DNA of 64,000 nt from Verticillium longisporum. Taxonomy: Eukaryota; Ascomycota; Sordariomycetes; Glomerellales; Plectosphaerellaceae. Positions within the stretch are counted from its first letter, which is position 1, and every line of letters starts with the position of its first letter. The stretch covers positions 434,001 through 498,000 of the forward strand of contig JAETXT010000016.1 in the NCBI GenBank assembly GCA_019188255.1, given 5' to 3'. Below the pieces are notes generated by a model. It worked only from the letters and a program-made list of their open reading frames with translations. It made no database searches and had not been told where the DNA came from. The translations under genes were made by a program, and so were the position numbers. Of this stretch, positions 22,756 to 34,499 are shown piece by piece.

Positions 22756-23738
22756 TTAGCCGTTGACCATACTCCGGTCCCATAGCCGATCAACCAGCCA
22801 TTGCGTCGGATAACGGTGTGGTGATATCTGGTCTGGCAAAAAGAGTACCAATCGACTTGCTCCCTTGGGGTCAAATTATTTGTCGCCTTCACACAGTCCC
22901 AGTATTCAGGATAGAACCCACTCGACTCCCAGTCTATGATACCGACAATTCTCCAGCTTCCATCTTCACGTTGGCAAACCATAATATTTGCGGGGCGAAG
23001 ATCGCCATGTGAGAAGACGCATGTTGCTGGCGAGCTTGGCATCAGGCTGCGCAAAAGATTAGTGTAGAGGGGCGAAGCTGTCTCCGATCCGGCGAAGATG
23101 AAATCTTCAAACTGCTTGGCATTAAAGATCGGTTCAGAGTTGAGACGGATCCCTCGTCTTGCATCCTTGCAACCGCCCCCTAGTACGCCACCCAACGTGG
23201 TGTTCTCCGGAAAGGGTATGAGCCTCAAAGTAGCGACCAATGTATCGAGTTGATTACTTATGGCGGTCTTCTCCATGTTGTCGAATCGAGACCATGCCTT
23301 CTCCAACGTGATGCCCGGAATGAAACTCGTAAAGAGCAGGCAGAATTGACCAAGGCGTACCACGCCGTGTGGTCTCGGGGCAGGAAATCTATGTTGATGT
23401 TGTTGTAGATATGCTAGTGACCGGTGTTCGTTGAGTGTTGACCTCTCATCGGCAGTAACCTTGACAACAAGATTCTCGCTGACCCGAAACACCATGATAG
23501 ATGCTGCCCATGCGCTTTTGTAGAGCACCTCGCTGTTGGCTAGCAGGTTTACAAGGCCGGTTGAGAGATCCTTGTGGGGTTGAAGGAGGCCGTTCAGTTC
23601 CGAAGACAGCTGGACCAAGGTCATCGACTGGTCGGCAACATCGATTCTTGAGCGGACATCGTTATCTAGAAATGAAGGTTTGGAGTCAAAGGATCCGGTC
23701 GCCGATGTCGATGGATGAACTGCTGGTTCAGATTGCAT
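22756..23738 (-). CDS. Aminoglycoside-phosphotransferase-fold (APH) kinase, frame broken near the C-terminus
   Basis: ATG at 23738. The kinase core is intact: a nucleotide-binding lysine strand (NLVVKVTADE), APRPHGVV, FTSFIPGITLEKAW, then the Brenner motif HGDLRPANIMV and the metal-binding IIDWESSGFYPEYWD. These are the hallmarks of fungal APH-family small-molecule kinases, whose substrates are mostly unknown. After EQVDWYSF the frame slips at a T5 run on the coding strand (plus 22838-22842). With one more base the sequence continues LPDQISPHRYP and QWLVDRLWD and stops at 22756, giving 327 aa (984 nt). This tail matches the family. Without it the frame runs on to 22668 with an unrelated tail. 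No intron is needed. It is convergent with the 22,031 gene. Confidence 0.7.
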
Positions 23739-24599
23739 TAGCAGTAGTTGGTTTGATATTTGGGAGGCTCATCACCTGAGTGCTTGAACGATTGTAACTT
23801 CTTTGAATATGTTGACGGCAGAAGGCTGGCGAGATCAGCCTCCGGACTGCCTTTCAATGTGTGCTGGAGAGCGCGTAGCACCTTGATGTTGTATCTAGCT
23901 GCTGGGGTTTTGTGATTGGCTTTGAGGACGCGATTTTCTGTGGGCTGAGAGGGGAGGTTGGCTATGTTTTGGCGATCCATTGAGATTCCTCTGTGTCGTC
24001 GAAACCAATGCGTGGTGTACCACCGTAGTTAAACGCCGAAGGTCTTGTAGTGTTCGAGTTGAAGTGTGATGGCATGTTTGGACCAAAAGAAGGAGTCAAG
24101 ATATGGGGCACATGGGTAAAGCAAAGTGTCACGTGATCATAACTCTGATTAGTTCATGTACGGGCTCCACCGACCAAGGTTCGGAGCATCATGACCGAGC
24201 GTCTTCCACGTCCACGGCTACGTCTGGTCGTGATCCACACCCTCGTAATCTCTTCCGTCCGGTTTCTACCATCACGGTACATAGCAAGTGCTGGAGCCCA
24301 GCCAGAATCATTGGCAATTTCGTGTAGATTTGTCCCTGTTGGTGCAGCCTTGGTCCTTCTTCTCCGCGGCAGTGCCCTAGTGATATTGCCAACTCGATCC
24401 AGACCAAGATGCGGAACGTCATCACCGGTGTTTATGTCGAGCCATTCTGCTTCGCCCATTCCCGAGATCCCGCTGCGGCTAGCCATTCCCTCCGTACCTC
24501 AACTAGGCCTTCTTGGTCACGATTGGGCTCGTTGCCGCTGCCTCCGAGCTTTACCAGTTTTGTTGTTGTATGAACTTTTTGATGGCTTGCACGAAGGGT

Positions 24600-25030
24600 A
24601 CACGGGTCGCTGTAGTTGAGACAAGCACAAAGCGTGGGGGCACCTTCTGCACGTGTGCACTAAGTTAGGCATTCATTCAGTCTTCTTATTTGATTCATGT
24701 ATAAACCCTTCTCGCCGCACCAAGGCTCCAAATGTAGCAGACCAAAGGAATCGAACTGTAACAAAATAAACCCTCGTCATTCCATGTTCGTCGCTCAGAA
24801 GCCCACTCACAGGCGGGGAAGGACGACTCGAGCATCTTTGATCCGGGGAGGCCTCGCTGACTCGGCGGTCTACGCCACGACCCTTAATGCCCTTGTTGCT
24901 GTTCTCATAGATGTTGAAGAAGTACCAGAGCAGGTCGCGGTCTTTGGGTGACAGTGCGTTGACGTCCGTGAGAGAGATGATCCAGTCCACAAGCTGACCA
25001 ATGGCGTCCTCGTGGTACTTGTTCTGGTGA
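24600..25030 (-). CDS. Unrecognised hypothetical fragment
   Basis: The minus strand reads YHEDAIGQLVDWIISL, DRDLLWYFFNIYENSNKGIK, GRGVDRRVSEAS. A likely GTGAGT...TTACAG intron follows (about 24,810 to 24,760) before a short last exon. The middle has the regular helical pattern of a real protein. No start is evident and I know no family for it, so treat it as part of a gene of unknown function. Confidence 0.3.
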
Positions 25031-25139
25031 TTCTGTGTAGTTCATCAGAGGGGCATCTTCTAACCTCAGCCCCTCTTCCTGACCAAGCAGCCGTTCCTCG
25101 CAGTCAAAATGAATGCATTCAAAGCCTCAAAGTGCATTC

Positions 25140-25720
25140 AAAGCCTTAGAGGTCAGATTATCACGCAAACCTTAGGTCGAAACAGCAAGCAAATTTTCAA
25201 GACATCGAAGTGGCCTTTTTCAGACTAGCGAAAGATTATCACCCCGATCGAAGGGCGCCGGGCAAGCGCATCGACGCCCGAGAGTTTCGCAAGGCTAGTG
25301 TTTAATGTAATTACTCGGTGGTTATTGTCGATTTTAAAATTGGACAACATATCGCCTTCGTCGCAAATTAGGGAATCATACGAGTATTTAAGAGATAAGG
25401 CAAGGCGTGTAGCGTACGATGAATCCTACTTTGACCTACGAAACCAGTGGGCCAGCTATCGGGACTGGCAAGCTACTCGGCGAAGAAGTGAAGAACAAAA
25501 ACGAGCCGAGGAAGATGCAAGACAAAGGAAAGCCGCCGAAGCCGAACGAGCGCGGAGGATGGAAGGAGAGCACCGTGCTGCTGAGAAGAGAGCCGAAGAA
25601 AAGAATCGAGCCGCCAGAGAGAAGGAAGAGCGCCAGCGGGAGAGTGACCCGAGCGATATCAGTGTACACGAACCACGAGTCGTCGACTGGGCGGCAAGAA
25701 GAAGGGCAAGAGGAAAGTAG
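25140..25720 (+). pseudogene. J-domain (HSP40-like) protein, incomplete model
   Basis: The frame before 25297 reads FQDIEVAFFRLAKDYHPDRRAPGK, a J-domain helix II followed by the HPD tripeptide that stimulates Hsp70 ATPase. After a putative intron (25298-25371, ending AAATTAG) the ORF continues RESYEYLRDKARRVAYDESY, J-domain helix III with the usual YxxLxDxxxRxxYD pattern. It then runs into a highly charged Glu/Lys/Arg helix (about 25,480-25,650), probably coiled coil, ending at TAG 25718-25720. The splice phases are one base short. Upstream of DYHANL the frame meets a stop, and the only good ATG (25110) is out of frame beside a duplicated tgcattcaaagcct word. The gene is therefore broken or contains errors. 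Confidence 0.45.
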
Positions 25721-26721
25721 CTCAGCGGGAACGCGTTCGGCAACCTCCTTAATATCTTGAAGAAGTCTCTCAAGGACATCAGGGTCTGAGAGATCCGGCT
25801 GCGGGCTGGGTTCCATCTAAAATATCACAATGTCAACGGCGAGGTTAGACATGCCTTGGATCAGAGGCAATGCAGCAGAATCAGTGGATGATTCTGCTCT
25901 GCCAGACATGCTCCACGGTTATAGGTCAGACCAGCCTCCAGCTCGTAGCATGGTTTCGCGAAGAGAATGGATGCCCCGTGGCGTATGCCTAGTGAATAAT
26001 CGAAGGCCCGGACATTCGGGCTATTGCACTTACAAGAAACATGGCAGGCCTGCTGTACGGACTATACCTGGCGCTTCTGCGTGTGCAAGGTCGCCGAAGG
26101 TTCAGTCTTGGCAGGCCAGGCGAGCCAAAGGTGGAGGGACCAGCTGGGTCTCGTGCCCTGCCCATCGTGCTCCAGCAAGGGAAATGATCAGGCGTTCTTC
26201 AAGCACAAGGGTGCCAGGCGCAGAAAGGCAAGTCGCACTTGGAGTGGATATTCGTGCATTGGCCTTCCGGTTGTACCCCTGTTTAGTTTGATCCGCGAAA
26301 GTTCCATACATGGTTGTTTGTGATCTCGTTTTGACAGACTTCACTCCCATGAACTGTTGGTGAGGGTCCAGACCAACCAGCATGATTCCATCAGGAGCAG
26401 GCCTTGATGGTGGAGTCCGTGGCTATACTTACATGGTTGGCTTGCCTCGCCGCATATATGATTGCGTCGGCATATCAACCACATCATACCCCACGCAGAA
26501 TCAACTCTGGAGGCCTGTTCGGGACACGGGATTCATCAGGACGTCGGGAACATGTTAGCGGGGTAGCGAGGTTGGCACTTGGTACTCCAGACGCGCCACG
26601 ACATCTCCCTTTACGGACCTACCTGGTCAGACTCGTCCGGCATGCAGATCGGATCAAAGGGGGTGGCGACTGAGATGCGGCTGGGATGCACCGTCAGCGC
26701 CTGGGGAAGGGTTCAAGCGAT

Positions 26722-27320
26722 TCAGGATTCGTCAGCGTCAGTTATGGTTGATGGAGACGTGAGATTGGTAGAGAACATCGTGCCATCTTCCGCAATCGAC
26801 AGATGGAGACTGTCCTGGGTAGCTGCTTGCTGATCCAGATCCTCGTAAGAAGGCGTCGTAACGCTGGTGCTCTTAGAGCCGCGGCGCCTCTTCGAAGAGG
26901 CAGGGAGCGCCCCCTCCCCCTCCCAAGGGGTGGAAGGGGCCTGCGGCAGGATTCAGGAGATAGGCGAAGTTTAGGTTACGAACAGGCAGCTGATTGTGTG
27001 GGTGTTGCGACCAAAATTCTTAGCGATGATGCTGACAAGAGCCCCTGTTGAGGGTGTCTTAACTGTCTGCCAACCTTTCGTCGTTTTCAAGAAGCAGACC
27101 ACGGCGGAAGTCGCCGGCTTAGCCTTGAGCATGTTGTAGCTGAATGTCTCGAGGGCGAAGCGGCGAGGCTCAGGCGGGTCACCTGTCGTCACCGGGCGAC
27201 GACACCTACCCGGAGACGTTCACCATATGATACCACGGTTCCAGTAGGTGTTGGAAGTCAAAGTCAGACACATCACCAGGTGCCTGATACAATAAGAGAA
27301 TATAAAACCAGCAGACGGCG
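26722..27320 (-). CDS. Conserved fungal hypothetical (accessory family), fragmented model
   Basis: Minus-strand pieces in order: DFDFQHLLEPWYHMVNVSG near 27,260; RRFALETFSYNMLKAKPATS followed by VVCFLKTTKGWQTVKTP and TGALVSIIAKNFGR (about 27,170-27,010); then across an unresolved join SSKRRGSKSTSVTTPSYEDL and a tail ending TITDADES at TGA 26724-26722. This recalls a family of fungal proteins of unknown function with a beta-rich N-terminal part (VxCFLKTTKRW, GALVSxxAKIxGR) and a Ser/Pro-rich tail. Frame changes near 26,900-26,990, close to a G/C-rich hairpin-like stretch, prevent a clean exon model. Start unknown. Confidence 0.35.
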
Positions 27321-27329
27321 GGGACATAC

Positions 27330-28293
27330 TTTATCAGGCTGAGGGAGTCGACGATGATCCGGAGGACTCCGCCAGATGAGTGGACGGCAGGAACGTAGCC
27401 GTCGGTGTGGAAGCACGTTTTGGGATTGTAGAGCGCTCGTTTGCAACGTAAGGGTGGCTACTCGGCCCGTTCGTTCACCTTCCTAGACTCTGATGGAGCA
27501 AGAGAGCCACAATTTCGTTGGCTGACATTTATGCGGTGGAATCCTGGCTTGTAATCTGTCTGGCTAGGCGCTTTCTTCCGGGCGCTGAAGCGCGCTGCAT
27601 CGATTTACGGGAGGAGGCTGATGGAAGTCGACCTCAGCTCCGCTACCTGACCCTGAACGTACGCTTCTTCAATCCAAGGGACTGTGTTCAATCCACCTCC
27701 AGCCACCGCCAGCATCTTGCAAGTCGACGAGTGCAGATTCTTATACCCTTATACCTTAACCAGGAACCGAACCAAGCAGTCCCCCCAACTTCTCCATTGG
27801 CACTGTTGGGCTGCACCGCGATGGAAGACACAGACCTCGACGTTTCCCAACCCACGGTCAGGCGAGAAGTGATGATGATACCCTTGAGGGTCTGCTTCCG
27901 TCAAAGCCTTGCATGGATTTCCTCCAGGTCGGATGGATAGCACAGCCATGGACCATGACGGCTTGGGTCTTGGGGACGGCGACGAGGTTTTCTTCTGTTT
28001 TTTTTTCAAGAAAATGACAACTTGGTCACCAGAACCCAGATCATCTTCAATTGCTCCGGGGCAGAGACCAATTGCTCCGGGGCAGAGACCAAGCTCCAAG
28101 AAGAGCTGAACGAGTCATCCGTCAGCGCGAGTGGAGGAGTAATGACCTTGATTCAGACGAAAATGAAATCATCCAAGAGAATATGTTGCAGGTCCATGGC
28201 GACGGCCTTGTGGTATGATTGTTTGGGGAAGCCACGAGATGCATAGCAACTGGTGCTATGCCTCGATGGGCGTTTGGAATCAGCTCGGCCCTG
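27330..28293. other. Intergenic with a 21-bp tandem duplication
   Basis: No supported gene. A 21-bp unit beginning caattgctccgg is present twice in tandem at 28048-28068 and 28069-28089. Short ORFs on both strands overlap it without recognisable products. Confidence 0.35.
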
Positions 28294-30858
28294 TCATACA
28301 TATCCGTCCATGAGGACTTCCGGATCCTTCCGTGCATCGCTCAGGATCTTCTTCATCGAGGGATAGAGCTCGGGCTCTTGTTTTTCCACCTCCTACCATT
28401 AGGAAATACCCTCCTCCGCAATCGATTGACCCATGGGATTAATGATCGGTAGTACGGCGAGAAGTTCTTTTCTGCCTTATGGAGAAAATCTTCCTCATCG
28501 GCAATCACGCCCTTCTTCTTCTCCGCCAGTCCATCGTCATTCTCATAATTCCAACTGTCAAACTCAGTTGGTCCAACATCCCTGCCATTCATGTCATAAT
28601 GGATGCAAATCCAGAAGAGAACCCAAAAGAATGACTCTAGGTCATGCATGAAGGAATGCTGCTCTCCTAGCAAAGCTCCGATGGCCATGAATGCCCTCGT
28701 GCCGGTTTTTCCGTCCGCTCCCGAAGCACTGCCTCTTTCCGCTCTGATGGCGAGGTCGAGATCAATTAAGAACGAAGGCCAGGATGGGTTGTCCTTGTCC
28801 TCATTGATCAAGAGATTGTTGATGGATATATCCCTGTGGAGAATACCTGCCTCGCGTAAACCATTGTGGCCATCAATACAGCCCGCCAGGGCGGTAAGCA
28901 GTGCCGCTCGAGAGGTCGCCTTGTAGATGGGCTTGCCATAATCTCGGATAATGATACGCCGATGTACACGATTTGGCAGTCCGCCGGAAGCTTTCGTTGG
29001 AGATACGGAGTAGGATCGCTTGCTTGGGGGTAAAGGGGAAGTCTTTGGGCTAGATGGCCGCTTTCTGCCGGTGCTGGCGCGGCCCTTCCGCGGCACATCC
29101 GTTGTTGGCACGTCGCTCGGTAGCACGAGCCGCTTTGGTCGGTAGTTCGTCGCTGTCGTGATGTCCAGTCCGCGTCGAACATTGTTCCGAATGTCGTCGT
29201 CCGCCTCGCAAATCTGAACTGTTTCGTGGTAGTAATGCCGGGCCACGTTGACAACGCCTTTATCTGTCACCTCATACAACAGGTCGCCCTCCTGGTCGCG
29301 CTCGGGATACTGCCACGAATCCTTGATGACAAGAGGCATCCCTGGACGCCCTTCGGGATGGGCCTTCCAGCAAGTCGTTGCCCTGCCGGCTATGCACCGT
29401 GCTCGTAGCATTACTTCATCAATAATGACCCGCTCCCTGGAACCGTTCCGCTCGATCTCGATGAACCGCTCATGATTTGCTGTCAGTATTGTTGGATCAA
29501 ACCCAAGTTCTTCTTCGCTCATCCAGAGAAAGCCGAGGACTGTAAACACAAACCGATACCCATCTTTGTTGATATCGAATTGCTCGGATGCGATGCCGCC
29601 AACCCTGTCGAAAGCCCATATCCTCATCAAAGACCCACAGATAGTGAAGCCCAAAACGAAGCGACGAGTGTCCTGTGCAGCGAGTACTTCCCTCGCGTAC
29701 CTCCCAAGATCAAGCCAGGCCTCCGAAGCCTTATCAGCGGACGGGTTGCTCTTCAGCTCTCCTGGCACAAGAATTTGGGACCAATGGCATCTCGAGTCCT
29801 TCCTGGCTTGAGCATCAGCTATGAACCCAATGTCCATCTTTCGTCTCCCCACAGAACCATCAATCGGCTCGTTTGGCGTTGCCAAGGGTCTTCGTCCACA
29901 TCGGCGTGTTGAAATCGGCTGGAGGCCATCTGCGAATGCCGCAAGCTTCTCGTTGAACCCTGCAAACCAGCTCAGCACATCATCCTGGTTCGCATCTCTG
30001 GGCCACCCCTCCCAACCATCCTCAAATTGTGGTTCGCCACCACCCTTAAGGCACTGTTCGAAGAAAGCCCTGGATGCCGTTTCCAGTTCGACCACACCTC
30101 CAAAGTATGTGTCGTGGAAATTGTGAAGCCCAACATACATATGGCCAAGTTCCTCCTTTAGCACCCTGTCGACATGTTTACGGTGCTCGGATGAGTTTGC
30201 GAAGCTGCTCGTGTTGCGTAGCCAGGGGGTTTGTTGGAGGGAAGACACTGTCGGGCGAGGGGGCGGGGTGGATTCAACCACGGCGCCGTAAACTTGTCTC
30301 CATATAAGGGCATCGTGAGGTTCGTCGGCGAGAGCTAAGCGCAGGAGAGGCTTGAGAGGATTGAAGTCAAAGTTGTCGGACAGGAGCGCGAGTTCAAGTC
30401 GCAGAAGGTCGCTTCGAAGAGTACCACGACCCGTCCTGGCAGGTAGCAATTCGGCAGCGGGTAGGATCTGTGCCACTCTCAGAAAGGCGAGAACGATTTC
30501 CTGTAGCTCTACATAATAGTCAGAATAGCACTCTTGGACGAGGTTACGCGTCTTTGTTACTTTCTCGACTCAGCTGCTCTAATGCGTTCGGAGTGCTGCT
30601 GGCGCTCGCGCCTCCGTAGATAGAAGTGAACGAAGCTCGGAAGGCATCAAGGCCGCTCGCGATGGGATTTTGTTTGATGATCTCTGAATGCAGTAGATCG
30701 TCCATAGCGGATGGGACTTTCTGAGCTGAGGCAGGGAAAAGTGGCGGGTCCGACCGACGGACGCTCTTCGTCGCACTTCGGTCTGATTCGCGCCCAGCCA
30801 CTCGAAGCACAGCCACACCTAAGGTAGGATTTGTCAGCCTCAGTTGACTAACTGCCAA
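28294..30858 (-). CDS. FunK1 fungal-type protein kinase with two frame breaks
   Basis: The central open frame (30535 to 28353) has the FunK1 plan: LPARTGRGTLRSDLLRLELA; the STPPPRP and TPWLRNTSSFANSSEHRK segments; WAFDRVGG, where the split N-lobe begins; the catalytic loop ILHRDISINNLLI; IDLDLAIRAE in place of DFG; TRAFMAIGALL; and HDLESFFWVLFWICIH. FunK1 kinases are expanded in fungi and presumably phosphorylate proteins; targets are unknown. The N-terminal part (30858-30544, LHSEIIKQNPIASGLDAF) is in another frame, with the switch near an AAA run (plus 30553-30555). At the end the frame shifts at A5 (T5 on plus, 28381-28385). With one more base it reads QEPELYPSMKKILSDARK and stops at 28294, a family-like end. 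The catalytic residues HRD and N are present. Confidence 0.7.
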
Positions 30859-31169
30859 TCTGACCCGCCATGTAAACCAATCAAGTTTGTTAGACTTATG
30901 CTGTCAGCCGACTATGGGAATATCTGAGATCTTATTTATTGAATATTTCTTGGTTCTGCCGGTGGCGGTGAAGCGAGCGGGGTTGATTGGGGACACCCAT
31001 CACAGGACAGAACAGCTGTAAGAGTTACATCAACCAAGTGACATCCATCAAGAGGTCAATTTACTGGAAGATTCGGCCAGAAGTCACGAATAAAATACCT
31101 ACGGCATCGAGTCTCCAAATTTGACAAGTATCCGTCTATCTTAAGTCGCGCCACGTACGTCTACCTTGA

Positions 31170-31827
31170 CTAAACTCCTTGGTCCTGCGACACTGGTACT
31201 GCTTCAGGTCGGGCGCAGAATTGTTCATCATCGCTCAAGGGAAAACATGGATAGTGCATCGAGGCGCTCCTGTTCTTGAACTTTTCGCCAGGCTCTCTAA
31301 TCGATCGACTAAAGGCCGAACCACACCACCGCCGTGCCACCAATCCGGCTGATTGCGAACCTTCAATGTACTCCGAGTGTTCATCTGTGCCATCTTCGTC
31401 GGGCGTGTACGCTCTATCATTCTGCTGGACTCCACCGATGAATCCATCCTCGCCCCAAACCAGTTTCTGAATCTGCTTATTAAAACTTGTCGTTGGCGTT
31501 CCCCTCCTGGTGATATACATGTTACTGAGCAACAGGGTCAGTCAGCGCTTCGATACGATGAGATTCTAGGGGCACATAGGTGGTCGAGTGTAGGCGGCGG
31601 CCTCTACAAGCAATCTGCTCCCCGATTGATTCGGTTAAGTGGCCACTGAGCTTCCGTACATGGTCCCACACTCCCGTTATCCGTAAGTTTAGCAATGACT
31701 GATGGTAGCCAGGGCATTGGCGAAACCACGAAGCGTCTGCGAGTGTAAGCGTGAAGGCGCGGAGGCTCAAGCACTCCCACAGTACTTGATTATATTCGAT
31801 TAATAGATCAGAGTCGCGAGTATACAA
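31170..31827 (-). CDS. Weak hypothetical gene
   Basis: Minus-strand frames 31827-31522 and 31532-31170 could be joined through an intron with a GTAGAG donor and CTGAC branch site and a GCTCAG acceptor near 31,540. The first exon reads LWECLSLRAFTLTLADASWF, and the remainder is low in recognisable features. No family; low confidence that it is a gene. Confidence 0.2.
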
Positions 31828-31924
31828 ACATGATGAAAGGGAGAGTCATTCGCATCGCGTAATGAAGTGGTCGAGGGCGCAGTGACTCCTCACTGTTGCC
31901 ATGCTACTCTGCCGAACACCCCCG

Positions 31925-33152
31925 TCACGTCACACTTTTACGAGGCCGTCCCCGACGACGACGAACTTTCGCCTCGTCGTCGATCTTCCTCATTTTTGTT
32001 GGGCGAGTCTGCTTTGTAACCCTGGAGGAACCCGTATGTACACTTGCCTTCATCCCGAACTTCGCCTCAAACCTACCTATTAGTTCAGGGGCATTGATCT
32101 CGTCCTCTGGCACAAGAGTTGGCTGCCAGCGAACCAAGTAATGTACCTTGCCCTGTATAACTTCTTTCCCGATCAACTCAGTGATCTCCCACTCTCCATT
32201 GGCGACCACGTCAACAGGTCGGCCCCGTTCCGATCCGGTTGAAGTCCTTCGAATAGACTCGCCAGTTTGAGCGTTGGCATTGTTGTCCATGTCGACCATG
32301 AGTTGGTCTTCATCAGTCTTGACCGGGGATTCCCAAACGTCATTCTCATTGCGAACAGGAGCTAGTGCAGTGACTTCGTGGTCTCCTGTTGCCGTAAGAC
32401 CATGCCCGGCATTGTTTTCTACAAGTGCAACGTTGCTTCGGGCTGTGTGTGTCAGCAAGATGGACATGTCTGCCAAGCGTTTGACTTACCAGTATTGGTG
32501 GGCAGAGACTGGGAATCGAGACGCCCAGCTTCATGCACAGAAGAATCAGTGTGAGCCGCTGACTGATCTCCGTTGCTCATGTGAAGATGTGTCTCCTTCA
32601 GCTTCGCAATTGGCGACACTCTATGGCGGGCACCGTTGGTATGAAAACAATCATCGTCACCCGACACTGTAAAGCTTGATATTTGTGCGTCGCTCGTGCT
32701 TAGCTCGTCACGTTGTTTCGGTGCATTGGTAAAAGACGGGGGCCAACTCCGTAGATCTGTCGTCGGCCACATACTTGTCATTCTGTTTCTCTGTGCGAGG
32801 TCAGCATATGCATCCACTAGAATTGCTTTGGAACTTGACAACCTTGACAGCTGAAATCACCCGTGTGGTTCTGAATCATGGGGTTCCTATACTGTTCTGG
32901 CGGCGGCACAATGTGGGTACTTGTGAGATCGATCACACCAGCAGTGGCTGAAAGCTGCTCCGATGGTTGAAACCCATCGTCGGAGAAGTCGACACTCTGC
33001 ACGCTTGATTCTGGGCTGGGCTGCAATACCAAGTCGGGTCTTATCCCATCAGGTCTCTTGCCTCTGGATGCTCGGCTCCGGGATTCATTTGATAGGGATG
33101 GCCTGAAGCTCTTGGTGGAAGGGTCGTAATTTTGGAATGGCCGATTCATCAT
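31925..33152 (-). CDS. Chromodomain and AT-hook protein
   Basis: Three exons with matching phases: 33152-32835, 32790-32490 and 32442-31925, giving 378 aa. The introns are 44 and 47 bp; both have CTGAC branch sites. The first donor (GTTCCA) is weak, and an alternative GTTGTC nearby would change phase. The N-terminal two thirds are disordered and Ser/Asp-rich (SPESSVQSVDFSDDGF, GVIDLTSTHIVPPPEQY). The C-terminal part holds a chromodomain: GEWEITELIGKE, GKVHYLVRWQPTLVPEDEIN, then APELIGRFEAKFG. It ends with a basic AT-hook (RRRRGRPRKS). The family binds methylated histone tails (HP1/Chp-like), and the AT-hook adds affinity for AT-rich DNA. It acts in the nucleus, probably in heterochromatin. 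The gene lies about 2 kb from the AT-rich island. Confidence 0.65.
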
Positions 33153-33885
33153 AGCAACGGAGGACAAAATCGTAGAAACGACGGTTGAACGAGCCGTGTA
33201 CAAGCAGAATTTGACAAGTGATCTTGCCGGAGATGCCCCGTTTAGACGAGAGGTAAAGGAGGACGGTCCGGGTTGAATGAAGGACTTGAGCAGAGTTGCT
33301 TCTTTCCGCTTGGGGAAATGCCCTTTTAAGGAACACCCTCTTTCGGGAATACTGACTGACATTGCCTCGTCCCTCGCCAAAATCGAGCTCTTTCCCGAAA
33401 GAGAATGTTATCCAATCGATGATGACGCGTTTCGCATCACTCAAAACGCTCAAGACTGGCAAGGATGACAAATCCCAGAGCAAGTTGGATGTTATGAGCG
33501 TCCTGCCGTGAACCCATGACATCGCGCGATCATTGCCGGGAAAGATAAGGCTTACCAACCAGTCTTCCAGTCGTGTCCCCAACGAGGATCCCGGTCGAAA
33601 CTGCTCGGTCGTCACCTCAGTCCCTCAAGGGCATGCCGTCAAAAGTCTACCGCTGCCGCTGAAGAGTCATACGGCTGAGCTGCCCCCAGCTTGCTGACGT
33701 GGCTCGTGGCTGGCCTAGGATCCATCGGAATACGGGCGACCGGCTCCTGCGACAATGTCTCACGTACCTGGTTGAGGCATTTCCATGGGACCTCAAGGCA
33801 AGGCCAGACTGGCGCCGCGTAATGATCATCGACCTGTCACGGCGGCTGCATCACGCCTCGGATCTCATGAGTGCCTGCCTGGCCA

Positions 33886-34491
33886 TTAGTAAAGCGGTGT
33901 GCCGCCTTGGTTCAGAATTGAGGCCTCCAGCGTTGCAGTTCTGTCAAGGGCGGACGATCCGGCCCTTGCCTGCTCGTTCTCTCGCCAATCATGGGCAATG
34001 CTTCTGCCTGAAAAGACAGTCATGGGGGCAACCAGCAAGCCTGCACCCTGGTAAGTCCCCAAATTCGTATCGAGCCAGGCCGAGACCGGCTCAGCAAAGG
34101 ATCTTCGTTGGCTTGGATATGTCGAGGGTTCAGCGGAGCTGAGGCCAAAATCAATAAAACGAGTCAGCCTAGCAGGCTGATTGCGAGGGTGGCAGATCGT
34201 CACGCCCAGATGCAGGTCGACACGGTCATGCCCGGCGGTGGTTCGGCTGTATTTGCAATCTAGGACACCACTCTCCCGAGGGGTGTAGCGATATCCGAAG
34301 GTCCAGAAGGGGAGCTGAGGATGGTCAAGGGCGCCCATCGGATGAGTGGGGATGAGATGAGGCCTCCAATGCTCCATGGTTGTGTCTGGAGCATGAGGCT
34401 TCATCGCCGGACATGCCGACTGCCATGTCACACGCGCCTTCTCCCAAGAGACATCCTGGCATACTTGATTTTCGTGCCTGAAAGGTGACAT
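33886..34491 (-). CDS. Unrecognised ORF of 201 codons
   Basis: An open minus-strand frame with no known motif: MSPFRHENQVCQDVSWEKAR at the start, WTFGYRYTPRESG in the middle, RFIDFGLSSAEPST and a polar tail. Length alone makes it notable in this ORF-poor stretch. It may be chance. Confidence 0.2.
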   Translation of the reverse strand: MSPFRHENQVCQDVSWEKARVTWQSACPAMKPHAPDTTMEHWRPHLIPTHPMGALDHPQLPFWTFGYRYTPRESGVLDCKYSRTTAGHDRVDLHLGVTICHPRNQPARLTRFIDFGLSSAEPSTYPSQRRSFAEPVSAWLDTNLGTYQGAGLLVAPMTVFSGRSIAHDWRENEQARAGSSALDRTATLEASILNQGGTPLY

Positions 34492-34499
34492 CGTCTATG

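Noticed and set aside
26870..26960. G/C-rich inverted stretch as a structured RNA
   Set aside because: Better explained as part of the tail of a Ser/Pro-rich coding region; no conserved fold recognised.
33085..33615. 176-codon minus-strand ORF upstream of the chromodomain gene
   Set aside because: It overlaps the first chromodomain exon in another frame and has no recognisable content.
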